Source: Streptomyces sp. cf386 (GTDB lineage: Bacteria; Actinomycetota; Actinomycetes; Streptomycetales; Streptomycetaceae). From it: a stretch of 64,000 nucleotides of DNA. Under the pieces are notes generated by a model that worked only from the letters and a program-made list of their open reading frames with translations, searched no databases and was not told the DNA's origin. Shown piece after piece: positions 14,042 through 22,407 of this stretch. Position numbers and translations under genes: made by a program. The stretch covers positions 1 to 64,000 of the forward strand of contig NZ_FNHV01000030.1 in assembly GCF_900103585.1 (NCBI RefSeq), in the 5' to 3' direction. Position 1 is the first letter of the stretch. Every line of letters begins with the position of its first letter.

Positions 14042-15319
14042 TCACACCCGGGTGAGAGCCGGAACCAGGGCGTCCTTCCGCAACGGGAAGGCGACCTCCA
14101 CGACCATGCCACCGCCCGGCCGCGCGCGGGCGGTGAGCGCGGCGTCGTGGGCGGTGGCGATGGTGCGCACGATGGACAGGCCCAGCCCGTGATGACCCTC
14201 GCCGGCGGTGCGGCCGAGCCGTTGGAAGGGTTCGAAGAGCCGCTCGACCTGATCCGGCGGGACCTCGGGACCGGTGTTGGTGACGGTCACCACCGCCTGC
14301 CGGCCCCTCGTGGCCGTCGTGATCTCCACCCGCCCGCCGGGGACGTTGTAGTCCACGGCGTTGTCGACGAGGTTGGCCACCAGCCGCTGCACGAGTGCGG
14401 CGTCGCCCGTCATCGGGGCGGGCGCCGACCTGATCTCCACATCGAGGTCGCACCGGCCGGCGTCCGAGCGCGGGATGCCGACCGCGTGCTCGGCCACGTC
14501 GGCGAGGTCGACCTCCTCACGACGGTCCAGGCCGCGTTCACTGCTGGACAGGGTGAGGAGCGATTCGAGCAGACGGGCCTGCTGCTGGCTGATCGCGAGC
14601 AGCCGCTCCATGTTCGAGCGGTATGACTCCACGGTGGCGTCGCGGTCCATGAGCGACTCCTCCACCAGCGCGTGCTCCAGGGTGAGCGGCGTACGCAACT
14701 CGTGTGCGGCGTTGGCGACGAAACGCCGGTGGGAGTCGAGGGCGACCTCCAGCCGGCCGAGCAGTCCGTCGACGGTGTCGGCGAGGTCCTTCAGCTCGTC
14801 GGCGGGCCCGGCGACGGCGAGGCGTTCGTGCACATTGCGCGCGGAGATACGGCGGATGCTGCCGGTCATCGTGCGCAGCGGCCGTAGTACCCGCCCGGCG
14901 ATCAGCCAGCCGAGCGCGATCGAGATCACCGCCATGATGGCGAGGGCGATGCCCGCCTGCACCAGCAGATTCTCCAGCCCCTGCTGGTGCTGACGGTAGG
15001 CGTGTTCGCGCAGGTCGCCGAGGCCGGAGTCCAGGGTGGGCGGAGTGCCGTCCGTCAGTCCGAGGGAGGCACCGGAGTCCGGGCCGCGGGTCAGCCGGGA
15101 CACGTCGCCGCCCTCCCTGCCGACGATGACGTTCGACGAGGCGTGTGTGACGAGCAGGTAGGTGATCGCGAGCAGCACCGCGCCGGAGACGACGAAGAGC
15201 ACCCCGTACAGCAGGGTGAGGCGCATCCGGACCCGACGGGGCGTCAGACGGCGTACGGCCGCGGTGAGAAGGCGGGCGGTGCCGGCGAGCGGCGCCACCG
15301 TGGGCTTCGGCAGTCGCAT
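14042..15319 (-). CDS. Two-component sensor histidine kinase
   Basis: This 425-residue membrane kinase has two membrane segments (about 33-57 and 118-140) around a short extracytoplasmic loop, then a HAMP linker. The dimerization/phosphoacceptor box is AAHELRTPL (His near 206). The ATPase has the N box NLVDNAVDYN and the G box GHHGLGLSIV. It starts 6 nt after the response regulator stop, so the pair is co-transcribed and probably forms a cognate system. The stimulus is unknown. Its position inside the NRPS cluster suggests control of production or self-protection, by analogy with two-component pairs in ramoplanin-like clusters. It should phosphorylate the adjacent OmpR-type regulator. Confidence 0.93.
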   Translation of the reverse strand: MRLPKPTVAPLAGTARLLTAAVRRLTPRRVRMRLTLLYGVLFVVSGAVLLAITYLLVTHASSNVIVGREGGDVSRLTRGPDSGASLGLTDGTPPTLDSGLGDLREHAYRQHQQGLENLLVQAGIALAIMAVISIALGWLIAGRVLRPLRTMTGSIRRISARNVHERLAVAGPADELKDLADTVDGLLGRLEVALDSHRRFVANAAHELRTPLTLEHALVEESLMDRDATVESYRSNMERLLAISQQQARLLESLLTLSSSERGLDRREEVDLADVAEHAVGIPRSDAGRCDLDVEIRSAPAPMTGDAALVQRLVANLVDNAVDYNVPGGRVEITTATRGRQAVVTVTNTGPEVPPDQVERLFEPFQRLGRTAGEGHHGLGLSIVRTIATAHDAALTARARPGGGMVVEVAFPLRKDALVPALTRV

Positions 15320-15325
15320 GGTGCC

Positions 15326-15979
15326 TCAAATCCGGTAGCCGCCGCGCGGGACGGTCTCGATCAGCGGCGGGTCGCCGAGCTTGGGGCGCAGCCGGTTGAT
15401 GGTCGCCTTGACGGTGGTGGTGAAGGGGTCGGCCGCCTCGTCCCACACCCGTTCCAGCAACTCCTCGGCCGACACCACCCGCCCTTGGGCCGCGAGCAGG
15501 TACTCCAGGACCGCGAGTTCCTTCGGGGTGAGCGCGAGCCGCCGCGCGGCGCGCGTCGCCATCCGCCGCGCCGGGTCGAGCCGCAGATCACCGTGGACGA
15601 GGACCGGCGGCACGGCCGGCTGCGAGCGGCGGCCGAGCGCGCGGATACGGGCGACCAGTTCGGCGTACGCGAAGGGCTTGGGCAGATAGTCGTCGGCGCC
15701 GAGGCTCAGGCCCTCGACCCGGTCGGCGATGGTGCTGGACGCGGTCAGCATCAGCACCCGGGCGTGCACCGGCTGGTCGGCCAGCCGGGTGCACACCTCG
15801 TCGCCGTGCACGCCCGGCAGATCGCGGTCGAGGACGACGACGTCGTACTCGACGACCGAAGTGCGCTCGAGCGCGTCCGCGCCGTCGTACGTCACGTCCA
15901 CCGCCATGCCCTCGCGGCGCAACACCCGCGCCACCGACTGCGCGAGCTCGGCGTGGTCCTCGACCACCAGCACCCTCAT
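15326..15979 (-). CDS. OmpR-family response regulator
   Basis: The 217-residue product has a receiver domain with acidic pocket ED (7-8), phosphoacceptor Asp51 in VVVLDRDLPG and the conserved Lys in LPKPFAYAE. A winged-helix DNA-binding domain with the TTVKATINRLRPKL recognition region follows. I place the start at ATG 15979 (MRVLVVEDH) because GAGGAG precedes it; an upstream in-frame extension to 16060 would add residues with no receiver homology. The partner kinase gene begins 6 nt after its stop. It is likely a DNA-binding output for the kinase; its targets are unknown. Confidence 0.94.
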   Translation of the reverse strand: MRVLVVEDHAELAQSVARVLRREGMAVDVTYDGADALERTSVVEYDVVVLDRDLPGVHGDEVCTRLADQPVHARVLMLTASSTIADRVEGLSLGADDYLPKPFAYAELVARIRALGRRSQPAVPPVLVHGDLRLDPARRMATRAARRLALTPKELAVLEYLLAAQGRVVSAEELLERVWDEAADPFTTTVKATINRLRPKLGDPPLIETVPRGGYRI

Positions 15980-16350
15980 CGACTCTCCTCGCGTCCGGCA
16001 GGGCCGGGCGGCCCGCACCTGATCACGCCGCACGAGACTGCCCGATCTCCCGTCACGCACCGGTCACATTCGGCGGTTCCGCGGACGGCGGACCGCAGCT
16101 CTCTGTTCGCAGATCGCAGCGTACCGACGCGAACCACCCGTCCACAGGCCCGGATCAGGGCACATCCGGCTCCGGCCGGACTTCTGTGAACCACCGACCC
16201 CTGTGACCCGCGCGGGCTTTCGGACCGCGCTGTGACCGCCCGCCCCGTAGAACAACCGGAGCGGAACCGACCGTAACGCCGGCAGTGACGCCCGAGCGGC
16301 AGGGAGTTGTGACCTCGCAGATGACCGAAGGACTCCTCTTCCCGGACCTG
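15980..16350. other. Gene-free stretch, response regulator promoter region
   Basis: About 371 bp lie between the response regulator start and the stop of the LAL regulator, both on the minus strand. It should contain the promoter of the two-component operon and the end of the regulator transcript. No strong hairpin, repeat or coding signal was recognised. Confidence 0.5.
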
Positions 16351-19113
16351 TCACGCCGGATGGCGCGCGGCGCGGTGACGGCGCTTCGAGCGCTGACCGG
16401 AGCCCTTGGCAATGGTGATCTTGGCCATCAGGTCCGTGCGGCGCTGGACGTCCAGTTTTCGGTACGCGCGCGTCAGATGCTGTTCGACCGTGCTCACCGT
16501 GATGAACAGCTTGTCGGCGATCTCCCGGTTGGTGAGTCCCCGCGCGGCGAGCGTCGCGACCCGCAGTTCCGCGTCACTGAGCTCGGCGGGGTCCTGCCGC
16601 GGGCGGGTCGCGCCCGTGCCGTCCTGGGCGGCGGACGTGCCGGTGTGGGTGGGCGGTGCCTCAGGGGCCGGTACGCCGCACTCGCCGGCCAGCCGGCGCG
16701 CCCTGCGGGCCAGGGCGCGGGCCTGCCCGGCGTCGCCGAGTTCACGGTGTGCGCCGGCCAACTCGTCGGTGGCTCGGACGAGTTCGAGCCGGTGCCCGGT
16801 CTCCCGCAGGATCTCCACGGCCTCCTCCAGCAGCGGCAGTCGGCGTGCGGGGGTGAGGGTTCGGGCGAGGACCCGCAGCGACACCCCGCGCGTCCACGCG
16901 GCTCCGGGACCGACCAGCGCGAGCTGTTCCTCCGCCAGGCCGCGGGCGCGGCGCTCGTCGCCGAGCGCCAGATGGGCCAGGGCGGCGTCGGTGCGCCAGG
17001 GGACCAGGGCGGGCAGGTCGAGGCCCCAGCCGGTCATGGTGTCGCCGCAGGCGCGGAAGTCGTCGAGCGCCGCGTAGGGGCGTCCGGCCGCGAGGTAGTA
17101 GCAGCCCCGCGCCCACAGGTAGAGCAGTCCGTCGGGGGTCTGGAAGGCCGCCTCCGTCACCGGAGTGCTGAGCTGGTCGGCCGCCTCGCCGAGCCGGCCC
17201 ATGGCCGTCTTCACGTAGAGGGTGACGGCGACGAGCGACGCGAGGGCGACCCCCCAGCCTTCGGCGGGCACGAGGACGTTCGCCGTGCGCGCGGACTCCT
17301 CGGCGGCGGTCAGCCCGCCCAGCCGCACTTCTATACGGGCCTGGACGGCAGCGAACCGTGCCTGCCACATGGGGGCGCCCCGCTCGGTGGCCTCCTTGAA
17401 GAGCGTCTCGCACCAGTACGCCGCCTCGTCGAGGTGGTCGGCGAGGACGAGCGAGTCCAGGGTGGCGACCAGCGAGGGGACCGTGTGGTCGTCCAGACGG
17501 GTGCCCTGGAGGATCTGTTCGGCCCGCACCACGACGTCGTCCCTGGTGGGGTCGGACGCCGCCTGCGCCAGGGTCGCCACCCGGTCATGGACGCTGCGTG
17601 CGGACGGGGCCGCCCGCAGCACCGCACCGTGCGGGTCGGCCCGGTCGTGGCGGGGCAGTCCCGGGTAGGTGCGGGCCGTCCACAGCCGGATGTCGTCGAG
17701 CCGGTGGCGCAGTCCCGCACCCGCGCCGGTGCGCGGGGCGGTGTCCAGCACGGCGAGCGCCTGGTCGACCTGGCCGAACCACAGGAGGTGGCCCGCCAGT
17801 TCGGCGGACTGCCGGTGCCCGAGGCGGCCCGCGAGGGCGGCGGCCGTGAGGTCGGGCAGGTAACGGGCGCCGATGGCAGGGTTGACCCGCCAGGCGGCCC
17901 GGGTCAGCGCGGCCCTGATGTCCAGGGACCGCCCCTCGTCGGTGCACAGGTCGCGGGCGGCGCGCAGGCAGGAGAGCGCCAGGGTGACGTCGTCGTCGGC
18001 CAGGGCCCGGTCGGCCGCCTCGAGGAGGGTCGGCAGCGCCCAGGCGTCGTCGACGCGCTCCGCGAGCATCAGATGCCGTGCGACCACGGTCGCGGCCCTG
18101 CCGTGCTCGTGCAGCACCGTGGCGACGCGGGCCTCCAGGCGGGCACGGTACGAGGGCTCCATGCCGCGCAGCACGGCGCGGCGGCCCGCGTCGTGCCGGA
18201 ACCAGCCGGAGTCGAGCAGTCCGATCGTGTCCAGGCCGGCCAGGCCGCGGTGCACCGACTCGCGGCCGACACCGAGGACTTCGGCCAGTTCGGTGGGCGC
18301 GGCCTGCGGGCCGAGGACGGCGAGCGCCCAGGCGATGTGCTGGAGCGCCGGGTCGAGGCGGTACAGGCACGCCGTGACGGCACGTTCATAGGACTCGCCC
18401 GGCTCATACGCGTCGAGCCCGTTCTCGTCGCCGTCGGCGAACGACGCGACGATGTCCTCCAGAAGCGCTTTCGTCAGCAGGGGATTGCCACCACCGGTCC
18501 GGTGCAGCTGAGCGACGAGCGGGCGCGTCCGCCACCGTTCTCCTCCCTGGGCACCGATCATTTCTCCGATGCCACGTCGTGTCAGCGGGCCGAGCCGGAT
18601 ATTGCGGCAGCCCGGAAGACGTAGGAAATCCATCTGGACGCGAGTGTTGTCGGATAATTCACCGTCAGCCTCGGCAAGCACCATAAGAATGCGGTTCTTG
18701 CTCAGCCTGCGGGCCAGATAGAGCAGGCACTCAATTGAATCCTGATCTACGTGGTGCACATCATCGACGATGAGCGTCACGGGCTTTTCCCGTGCCGTTT
18801 CGAGGACAATGGCGCACAACTCCGCGACCACCGCGGACCGCGCCGCACCGGCCATACCCTCGTCCGGCAACCCGGCCGAGAGCAGTAACTGCCCCATCAC
18901 CCCAAGGGGCATGTCGCGCTCCGCCTCCGATGCCGTGGCCTGCATCAACAGCGCCCCGGCGGCGTTCGCCCGCTCCCCGAAGGCACGGAGTAACGCGGTT
19001 TTCCCGCTCGCGACCGCGCCGCTCACGACCAGCACGCCGCCGCGTCCGGCCATGGCGGCGGCGAGCATGCCGTCCATGGTCGACAGTTCCTCGTTCCGTT
19101 CCACCAAGTTCAT
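16351..19113 (-). CDS. LAL-type LuxR transcriptional regulator with AAA ATPase
   Basis: This 920-residue regulator has an N-terminal ATPase (Walker A SGAVASGKT at 31-39; Walker B TLIVDDVHHVD), a long helical repeat-like middle, and a C-terminal LuxR helix-turn-helix (LSDAELRVATLAARGLTN to VSTVEQHLTRAYRKL, about 848-895). Such large ATP-binding LuxR proteins are common cluster-situated activators. I start at ATG 19113 (MNLVERNEEL), the usual family N-terminus, with GGGGGA about 11 nt upstream; GTG at 19221 would add 36 atypical residues. Three in-frame TTA codons (18991-18993, 18886-18888, 18655-18657; residues 41, 76, 153) all fall in the ATPase region and strongly suggest bldA dependence. 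That region also appears less GC-rich than the rest of the gene. It probably heads the regulatory cascade of the NRPS cluster. Confidence 0.92.
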   Translation of the reverse strand: MNLVERNEELSTMDGMLAAAMAGRGGVLVVSGAVASGKTALLRAFGERANAAGALLMQATASEAERDMPLGVMGQLLLSAGLPDEGMAGAARSAVVAELCAIVLETAREKPVTLIVDDVHHVDQDSIECLLYLARRLSKNRILMVLAEADGELSDNTRVQMDFLRLPGCRNIRLGPLTRRGIGEMIGAQGGERWRTRPLVAQLHRTGGGNPLLTKALLEDIVASFADGDENGLDAYEPGESYERAVTACLYRLDPALQHIAWALAVLGPQAAPTELAEVLGVGRESVHRGLAGLDTIGLLDSGWFRHDAGRRAVLRGMEPSYRARLEARVATVLHEHGRAATVVARHLMLAERVDDAWALPTLLEAADRALADDDVTLALSCLRAARDLCTDEGRSLDIRAALTRAAWRVNPAIGARYLPDLTAAALAGRLGHRQSAELAGHLLWFGQVDQALAVLDTAPRTGAGAGLRHRLDDIRLWTARTYPGLPRHDRADPHGAVLRAAPSARSVHDRVATLAQAASDPTRDDVVVRAEQILQGTRLDDHTVPSLVATLDSLVLADHLDEAAYWCETLFKEATERGAPMWQARFAAVQARIEVRLGGLTAAEESARTANVLVPAEGWGVALASLVAVTLYVKTAMGRLGEAADQLSTPVTEAAFQTPDGLLYLWARGCYYLAAGRPYAALDDFRACGDTMTGWGLDLPALVPWRTDAALAHLALGDERRARGLAEEQLALVGPGAAWTRGVSLRVLARTLTPARRLPLLEEAVEILRETGHRLELVRATDELAGAHRELGDAGQARALARRARRLAGECGVPAPEAPPTHTGTSAAQDGTGATRPRQDPAELSDAELRVATLAARGLTNREIADKLFITVSTVEQHLTRAYRKLDVQRRTDLMAKITIAKGSGQRSKRRHRAARHPA

Positions 19114-19840
19114 GAGCCGACTTGTCCCCCAGTCTCGACGGCTGATTCTCGCGCGGCACGGGCAGCCGATCAGACGCAGCCTTTCGGACGAGACCACCCA
19201 TCCCTGTGAAGATTCTCCCACAGCGAAAAATCAACTACCAGCCCAATTCGGCGCAGGAACTTCCGAGTAGCACTTAATTCACGCCATTCACCGCACGAAC
19301 GGACCATTCAATTCCGCATCGAATGGCAGCCCTTGCGCGATTTTCAGATGGCTGAAATCAACGACCATTCGGAAGGCGGGCGGGGCGAATCCGGCTGACC
19401 TGGCACGCTCGCCGCACCAGGGGCCTGCGGACGATCACACGCCCGGCACGGACGCGTCATCGACAGTGGTATAGACCTTTGCGGCGAAAGTTTTCCGTCG
19501 GCTTTCGGTCAGCGTCTCGGAGCCCCGTGGCGACCGGTCGGGGGTCGGTCGTCGGTCTTCGGCACCACCAGTCTGAAGGGTGCGGCGCGGGGCGGCCCAG
19601 CCGTTTCGACAGGGGTCGAAACCAGCAGCTCACGGCTCCGGCGGTGAAGCGAATGAACATCCCCGGCGTTCCCCGCGTACGACCTTGCGGTGAGCGCGCG
19701 CGGGTGGGCCCCAACCTCAAATGTTGCTCTGAAGGTGACTGCCCCGGGGTTCGGGCGAGGCCGGCGGGGCCATACCCCCGTCACGTCCGGCACGTCCGAG
19801 AGACAGGACAGCGGGTACGGAAGAGGCCGAGGAGGGGACG
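19114..19840. other. Long divergent intergenic region at the cluster boundary
   Basis: About 730 bp separate the LAL regulator (minus) from the DUF692 gene (plus). The first ~280 bp are unusually AT-rich for this genome and probably carry the regulator promoter. A DasR-like palindrome lies at 19465-19480. GGTTTCGAC/GTCGAAAC-like inverted pieces occur near 19608-19622 (GTTTCGACAGGGGTCGAAAC). I found no credible gene here. It appears to mark the junction between the accessory NRPS block and conserved chromosome. Confidence 0.55.
19465..19480. promoter_or_regulatory. DasR-like (dre) element
   Basis: AGTGGTATAGACCTTT matches the DasR consensus A(C/G)TGGTCTAGACCA(C/G)T (from memory) at 13 of 16 positions. 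It lies about 350 bp upstream of the LAL regulator start and 360 bp upstream of the DUF692 gene. DasR is the GntR-family GlcNAc-responsive repressor that controls chitin uptake and several antibiotic activators in Streptomyces. Confidence 0.4.
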
Positions 19841-21277
19841 ATGGAGCGACTGGGCACGGGGATCGGGTGGCGTCCGGAGATCGCGGACGCCGTGGAGCGC
19901 ATGCCGGGCATCGACTGGGTCGAGACGGTCGCCGAGAACGTCTGCCCCGGACACCTCCCGGAGTCCCTGGTACGGCTGCGCGAGCGCGGTGTCACCGTGA
20001 TTCCGCACGGCGTCTCGCTGGGCCTGGGCGGCGCGGAGCGACCCGACGCCGGGCGGCTGGCCGCGCTCGCCGAGCGGGTGGAGGCGCTGGGGGCGCCGCT
20101 GGTCACCGAGCACATCGCGTTCGTACGGGCCGGCGGGCCGCTGACGGCGTCCCCCCGCCTGGAAGCGGGGCACCTCCTGCCGGTCCCCCGCACCCGGGAC
20201 TCCCTCGACGTGCTGTGCGAGAACATCCGTATCGCGCAGGCCGCACTGCCCGTGCCGCTCGCCGTGGAGAACATCGCCGCGCTCATCTCCTGGCCGGGCG
20301 AGGAGATGACCGAGGGACAGTTCCTGTACGAGCTGGCCGACCGGACGGGCGTACGGCTGCTCATCGACGTCGCCAACCTGCACACCAACCACGTCAACCG
20401 CGGCGAGGACCCGGCCAAGGCGCTCGCCGAGCTGCCGCTGGAGGCCATCGCGTACGTCCATGTCGCGGGCGGCTTCGAACGCGACGGCGTCTGGCACGAC
20501 AGCCACGCCCACCCGGTCCCCCGACCGGTCCTCGACATCCTCACCGACCTCGCCTCCCGGGTGTCCCCGCCGGGAGTCCTGCTGGAACGCGACGAGAACT
20601 TCCCCGAACCGGGCGAGCTGGAGCGGGAGTTGGGGGCGATTCGGGGGGCGTTGGAGAAGGGGGAGGCAGAGCGGCGGGCGTTCACGGAGCGGGCGTCGAC
20701 GGAGCGGGTGTTCGCGGAGGGGGCGCCCTCCGCGGGCCCGTCCGGGACGACGCCGACTGCGCAGGCGGTGCGCGAGCAGAGGGCGACCGAGGAGCGGGAG
20801 GCGACGCGGGCACACGACGCGGCGCCGGCCGACCCCGCCGTCACCGACCCCACTGTCACCGACCCCGCCCGCCAGCGCCTGGCCCTCGCGCAGGCCGCCC
20901 TGCTGTCCGCGCTGGTCGCCGGGACGCCGGTGCCGGAGGGGTTCGACCGGGTGCGGCTGGGTGTGCAGGCGCGGGCGCTCGCCGGGAAGCGGGCGGACGT
21001 CGTGGCGAAGGTCGCGCCGGAGTTGCCGGTGATCCTGGGGGGCGGGTATCGGCGGGCGTTCGTCGCGTACACGCACGGGCACCCGATGACCGACGGCTAT
21101 CGGCGTGACGCGCTGGACTTCGCCGGGTATCTGCTGGCCGAGGGGCGGCTCGAGGACGCGCGGACGCGGGCGGAGTTGCGGGAGTGGTGGCTGGAGCGGT
21201 CGGGGCCGAGGCCGCGGTCACGGCGGCCGGGGGTGCGGTTGGCGCGGGCCACGCGTCGAGTGCTGCTGGGGCGGTGA
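19841..21277 (+). CDS. DUF692 (MNIO) family metalloenzyme with C-terminal partner-like domain
   Basis: The N-terminal ~270 residues form a DUF692 TIM barrel, the family of multinuclear iron oxidative enzymes that includes MbnB, TglH and ChrH, which modify Cys residues of ribosomal peptides. Candidate metal ligands are present: His56 (IPHGVSLG), His91 (TEHIAF), Glu143 (AVENIA), Asp176 and His181 (IDVANLH), His207 (YVHVAGG), Asp220/His222 (WHDSHAHP) and Glu249 (LLERDENFP). A charged, low-complexity linker (about 265-340) joins a C-terminal helical domain like that of S. coelicolor SCO6045 (from memory). In other DUF692 systems a separate partner protein follows, so this may be a fused partner. 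ATG 19841 has GAGGAGGGG upstream. The substrate is unknown; no Cys-rich precursor was found nearby. Confidence 0.85.
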   Translation: MERLGTGIGWRPEIADAVERMPGIDWVETVAENVCPGHLPESLVRLRERGVTVIPHGVSLGLGGAERPDAGRLAALAERVEALGAPLVTEHIAFVRAGGPLTASPRLEAGHLLPVPRTRDSLDVLCENIRIAQAALPVPLAVENIAALISWPGEEMTEGQFLYELADRTGVRLLIDVANLHTNHVNRGEDPAKALAELPLEAIAYVHVAGGFERDGVWHDSHAHPVPRPVLDILTDLASRVSPPGVLLERDENFPEPGELERELGAIRGALEKGEAERRAFTERASTERVFAEGAPSAGPSGTTPTAQAVREQRATEEREATRAHDAAPADPAVTDPTVTDPARQRLALAQAALLSALVAGTPVPEGFDRVRLGVQARALAGKRADVVAKVAPELPVILGGGYRRAFVAYTHGHPMTDGYRRDALDFAGYLLAEGRLEDARTRAELREWWLERSGPRPRSRRPGVRLARATRRVLLGR

Positions 21278-21559
21278 GCGCACCCCTCGTGCGCCTCCTG
21301 TCGCTGCGGCGACCAGGCGCCGCCCCGCCGCGAGTGTGCGGGGACTAACACCCCGGCCGCACACCGCGGGCCGGGCGACCGTTTCACCCGCCTTCACCCC
21401 GGAACGTCACATACCTCCACTCCCCTGTTCGCCCGTATCGACCCCCGTTGCAACCATTCGCTCCTGTACGGCAGTTGGCGTAGGCGCCGAAGTACCCCGA
21501 AGTAATATGCCAACCCAACGCGAAGCGCACTAACGTGCGGTGCCGCAACAGGAGGCACC

Positions 21560-22348
21560 ATGCGACCGCGACCACCCATCAACGGACGAGGCATCTTCAG
21601 CGGCACCGGGCTCATCATCACGGGCCTGACGGCGACGCTGCTGGCGATGATCTTTCCGATCTGGTCGTACTCCGACCGGTCCGGGACCGGCCTCGACGTG
21701 CTCAACGCCGAGACCGTCTCGACCGGCTACGGCCCGCTGTCCGCCCTCGACCGCGACTTCATCACCAAGGTCCGGCTGGCCGGGCTGTGGGAGCTGCCCG
21801 CCGGTGAGCAGGCCCGGCAGAAGGGGTCCACCCCGGCCGTACGGACCGCCGGCGAGCACCTCATCGAGGGGCACACGTTCCTGGACGACCGGGTGCGTGA
21901 CGTCGCCTCCAAGCTCAGCCTGGCACTGCCCAACGAGGCCACCGAGCAGCAGCGCGCGTGGCTGGCGACCCTGGACTCGGCCCAAGGCGTCGAGTACGAC
22001 CGGCAGTTCGCCAACATCCTGCGGCTGGCGCACGGCAAGGTGTTCTCCGTCGTCGCACAGGTGCGGGCCAGCACCCGCAACTCCCTCGTCCGCGAGCTCG
22101 CCGACGACGCCAACAGCACCGTGCTGGACCACATCACGGTCCTGGAGGCCACCGGCTACGTCGACTTCGACGCCCTGGCCCGGGACATGGTCGCCGACAG
22201 CACCCCTCCGCTCACCCCGGCCCCGGCCCCGCCCGGCCCGACCGTCGACCCGGCCCCGGCCGTCCCGGTGACCCCGCCCCCGTCGCCGACGTACACGCTG
22301 CCGTCGGCCGCCAGCAGCCCGCGCCCGGAGGACACCGAGGGCTCCTGA
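21560..22348 (+). CDS. DUF4142 domain protein, secreted or membrane-anchored
   Basis: The 262-residue product has an N-terminal hydrophobic segment (about 10-33), then a DUF4142-type four-helix region starting LSALDRDFITKVRLAGLWELPAGEQARQK... and including a HTFLDD segment, and ends in a Pro-rich tail (about 215-262). DUF4142 proteins are ferritin-like in fold prediction and of unknown function. The ATG at 21560 has a clear AGGAGG ribosome site. It lies 282 bp downstream of the DUF692 gene on the same strand, behind a relatively AT-rich promoter-like stretch with a repeated CGAAGTA (21487-21502), so it is probably transcribed separately. It has no Cys, so it is not an obvious DUF692 substrate. 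Confidence 0.8.
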   Translation: MRPRPPINGRGIFSGTGLIITGLTATLLAMIFPIWSYSDRSGTGLDVLNAETVSTGYGPLSALDRDFITKVRLAGLWELPAGEQARQKGSTPAVRTAGEHLIEGHTFLDDRVRDVASKLSLALPNEATEQQRAWLATLDSAQGVEYDRQFANILRLAHGKVFSVVAQVRASTRNSLVRELADDANSTVLDHITVLEATGYVDFDALARDMVADSTPPLTPAPAPPGPTVDPAPAVPVTPPPSPTYTLPSAASSPRPEDTEGS

Positions 22349-22407
22349 CGCCCCGAACTCGCCGATCCGGCAAGTCCTGAAATACACCCCGAAACCGCAA
22401 CCATCAA

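Noticed and set aside
19222..19840. Small peptide genes, including a Cys-rich precursor for the DUF692 enzyme
   Set aside because: Short frames exist but none has a start with a ribosome site plus Cys-rich or leader-like content. The gaps at 21278-21559 and 22349-22407 were also negative.
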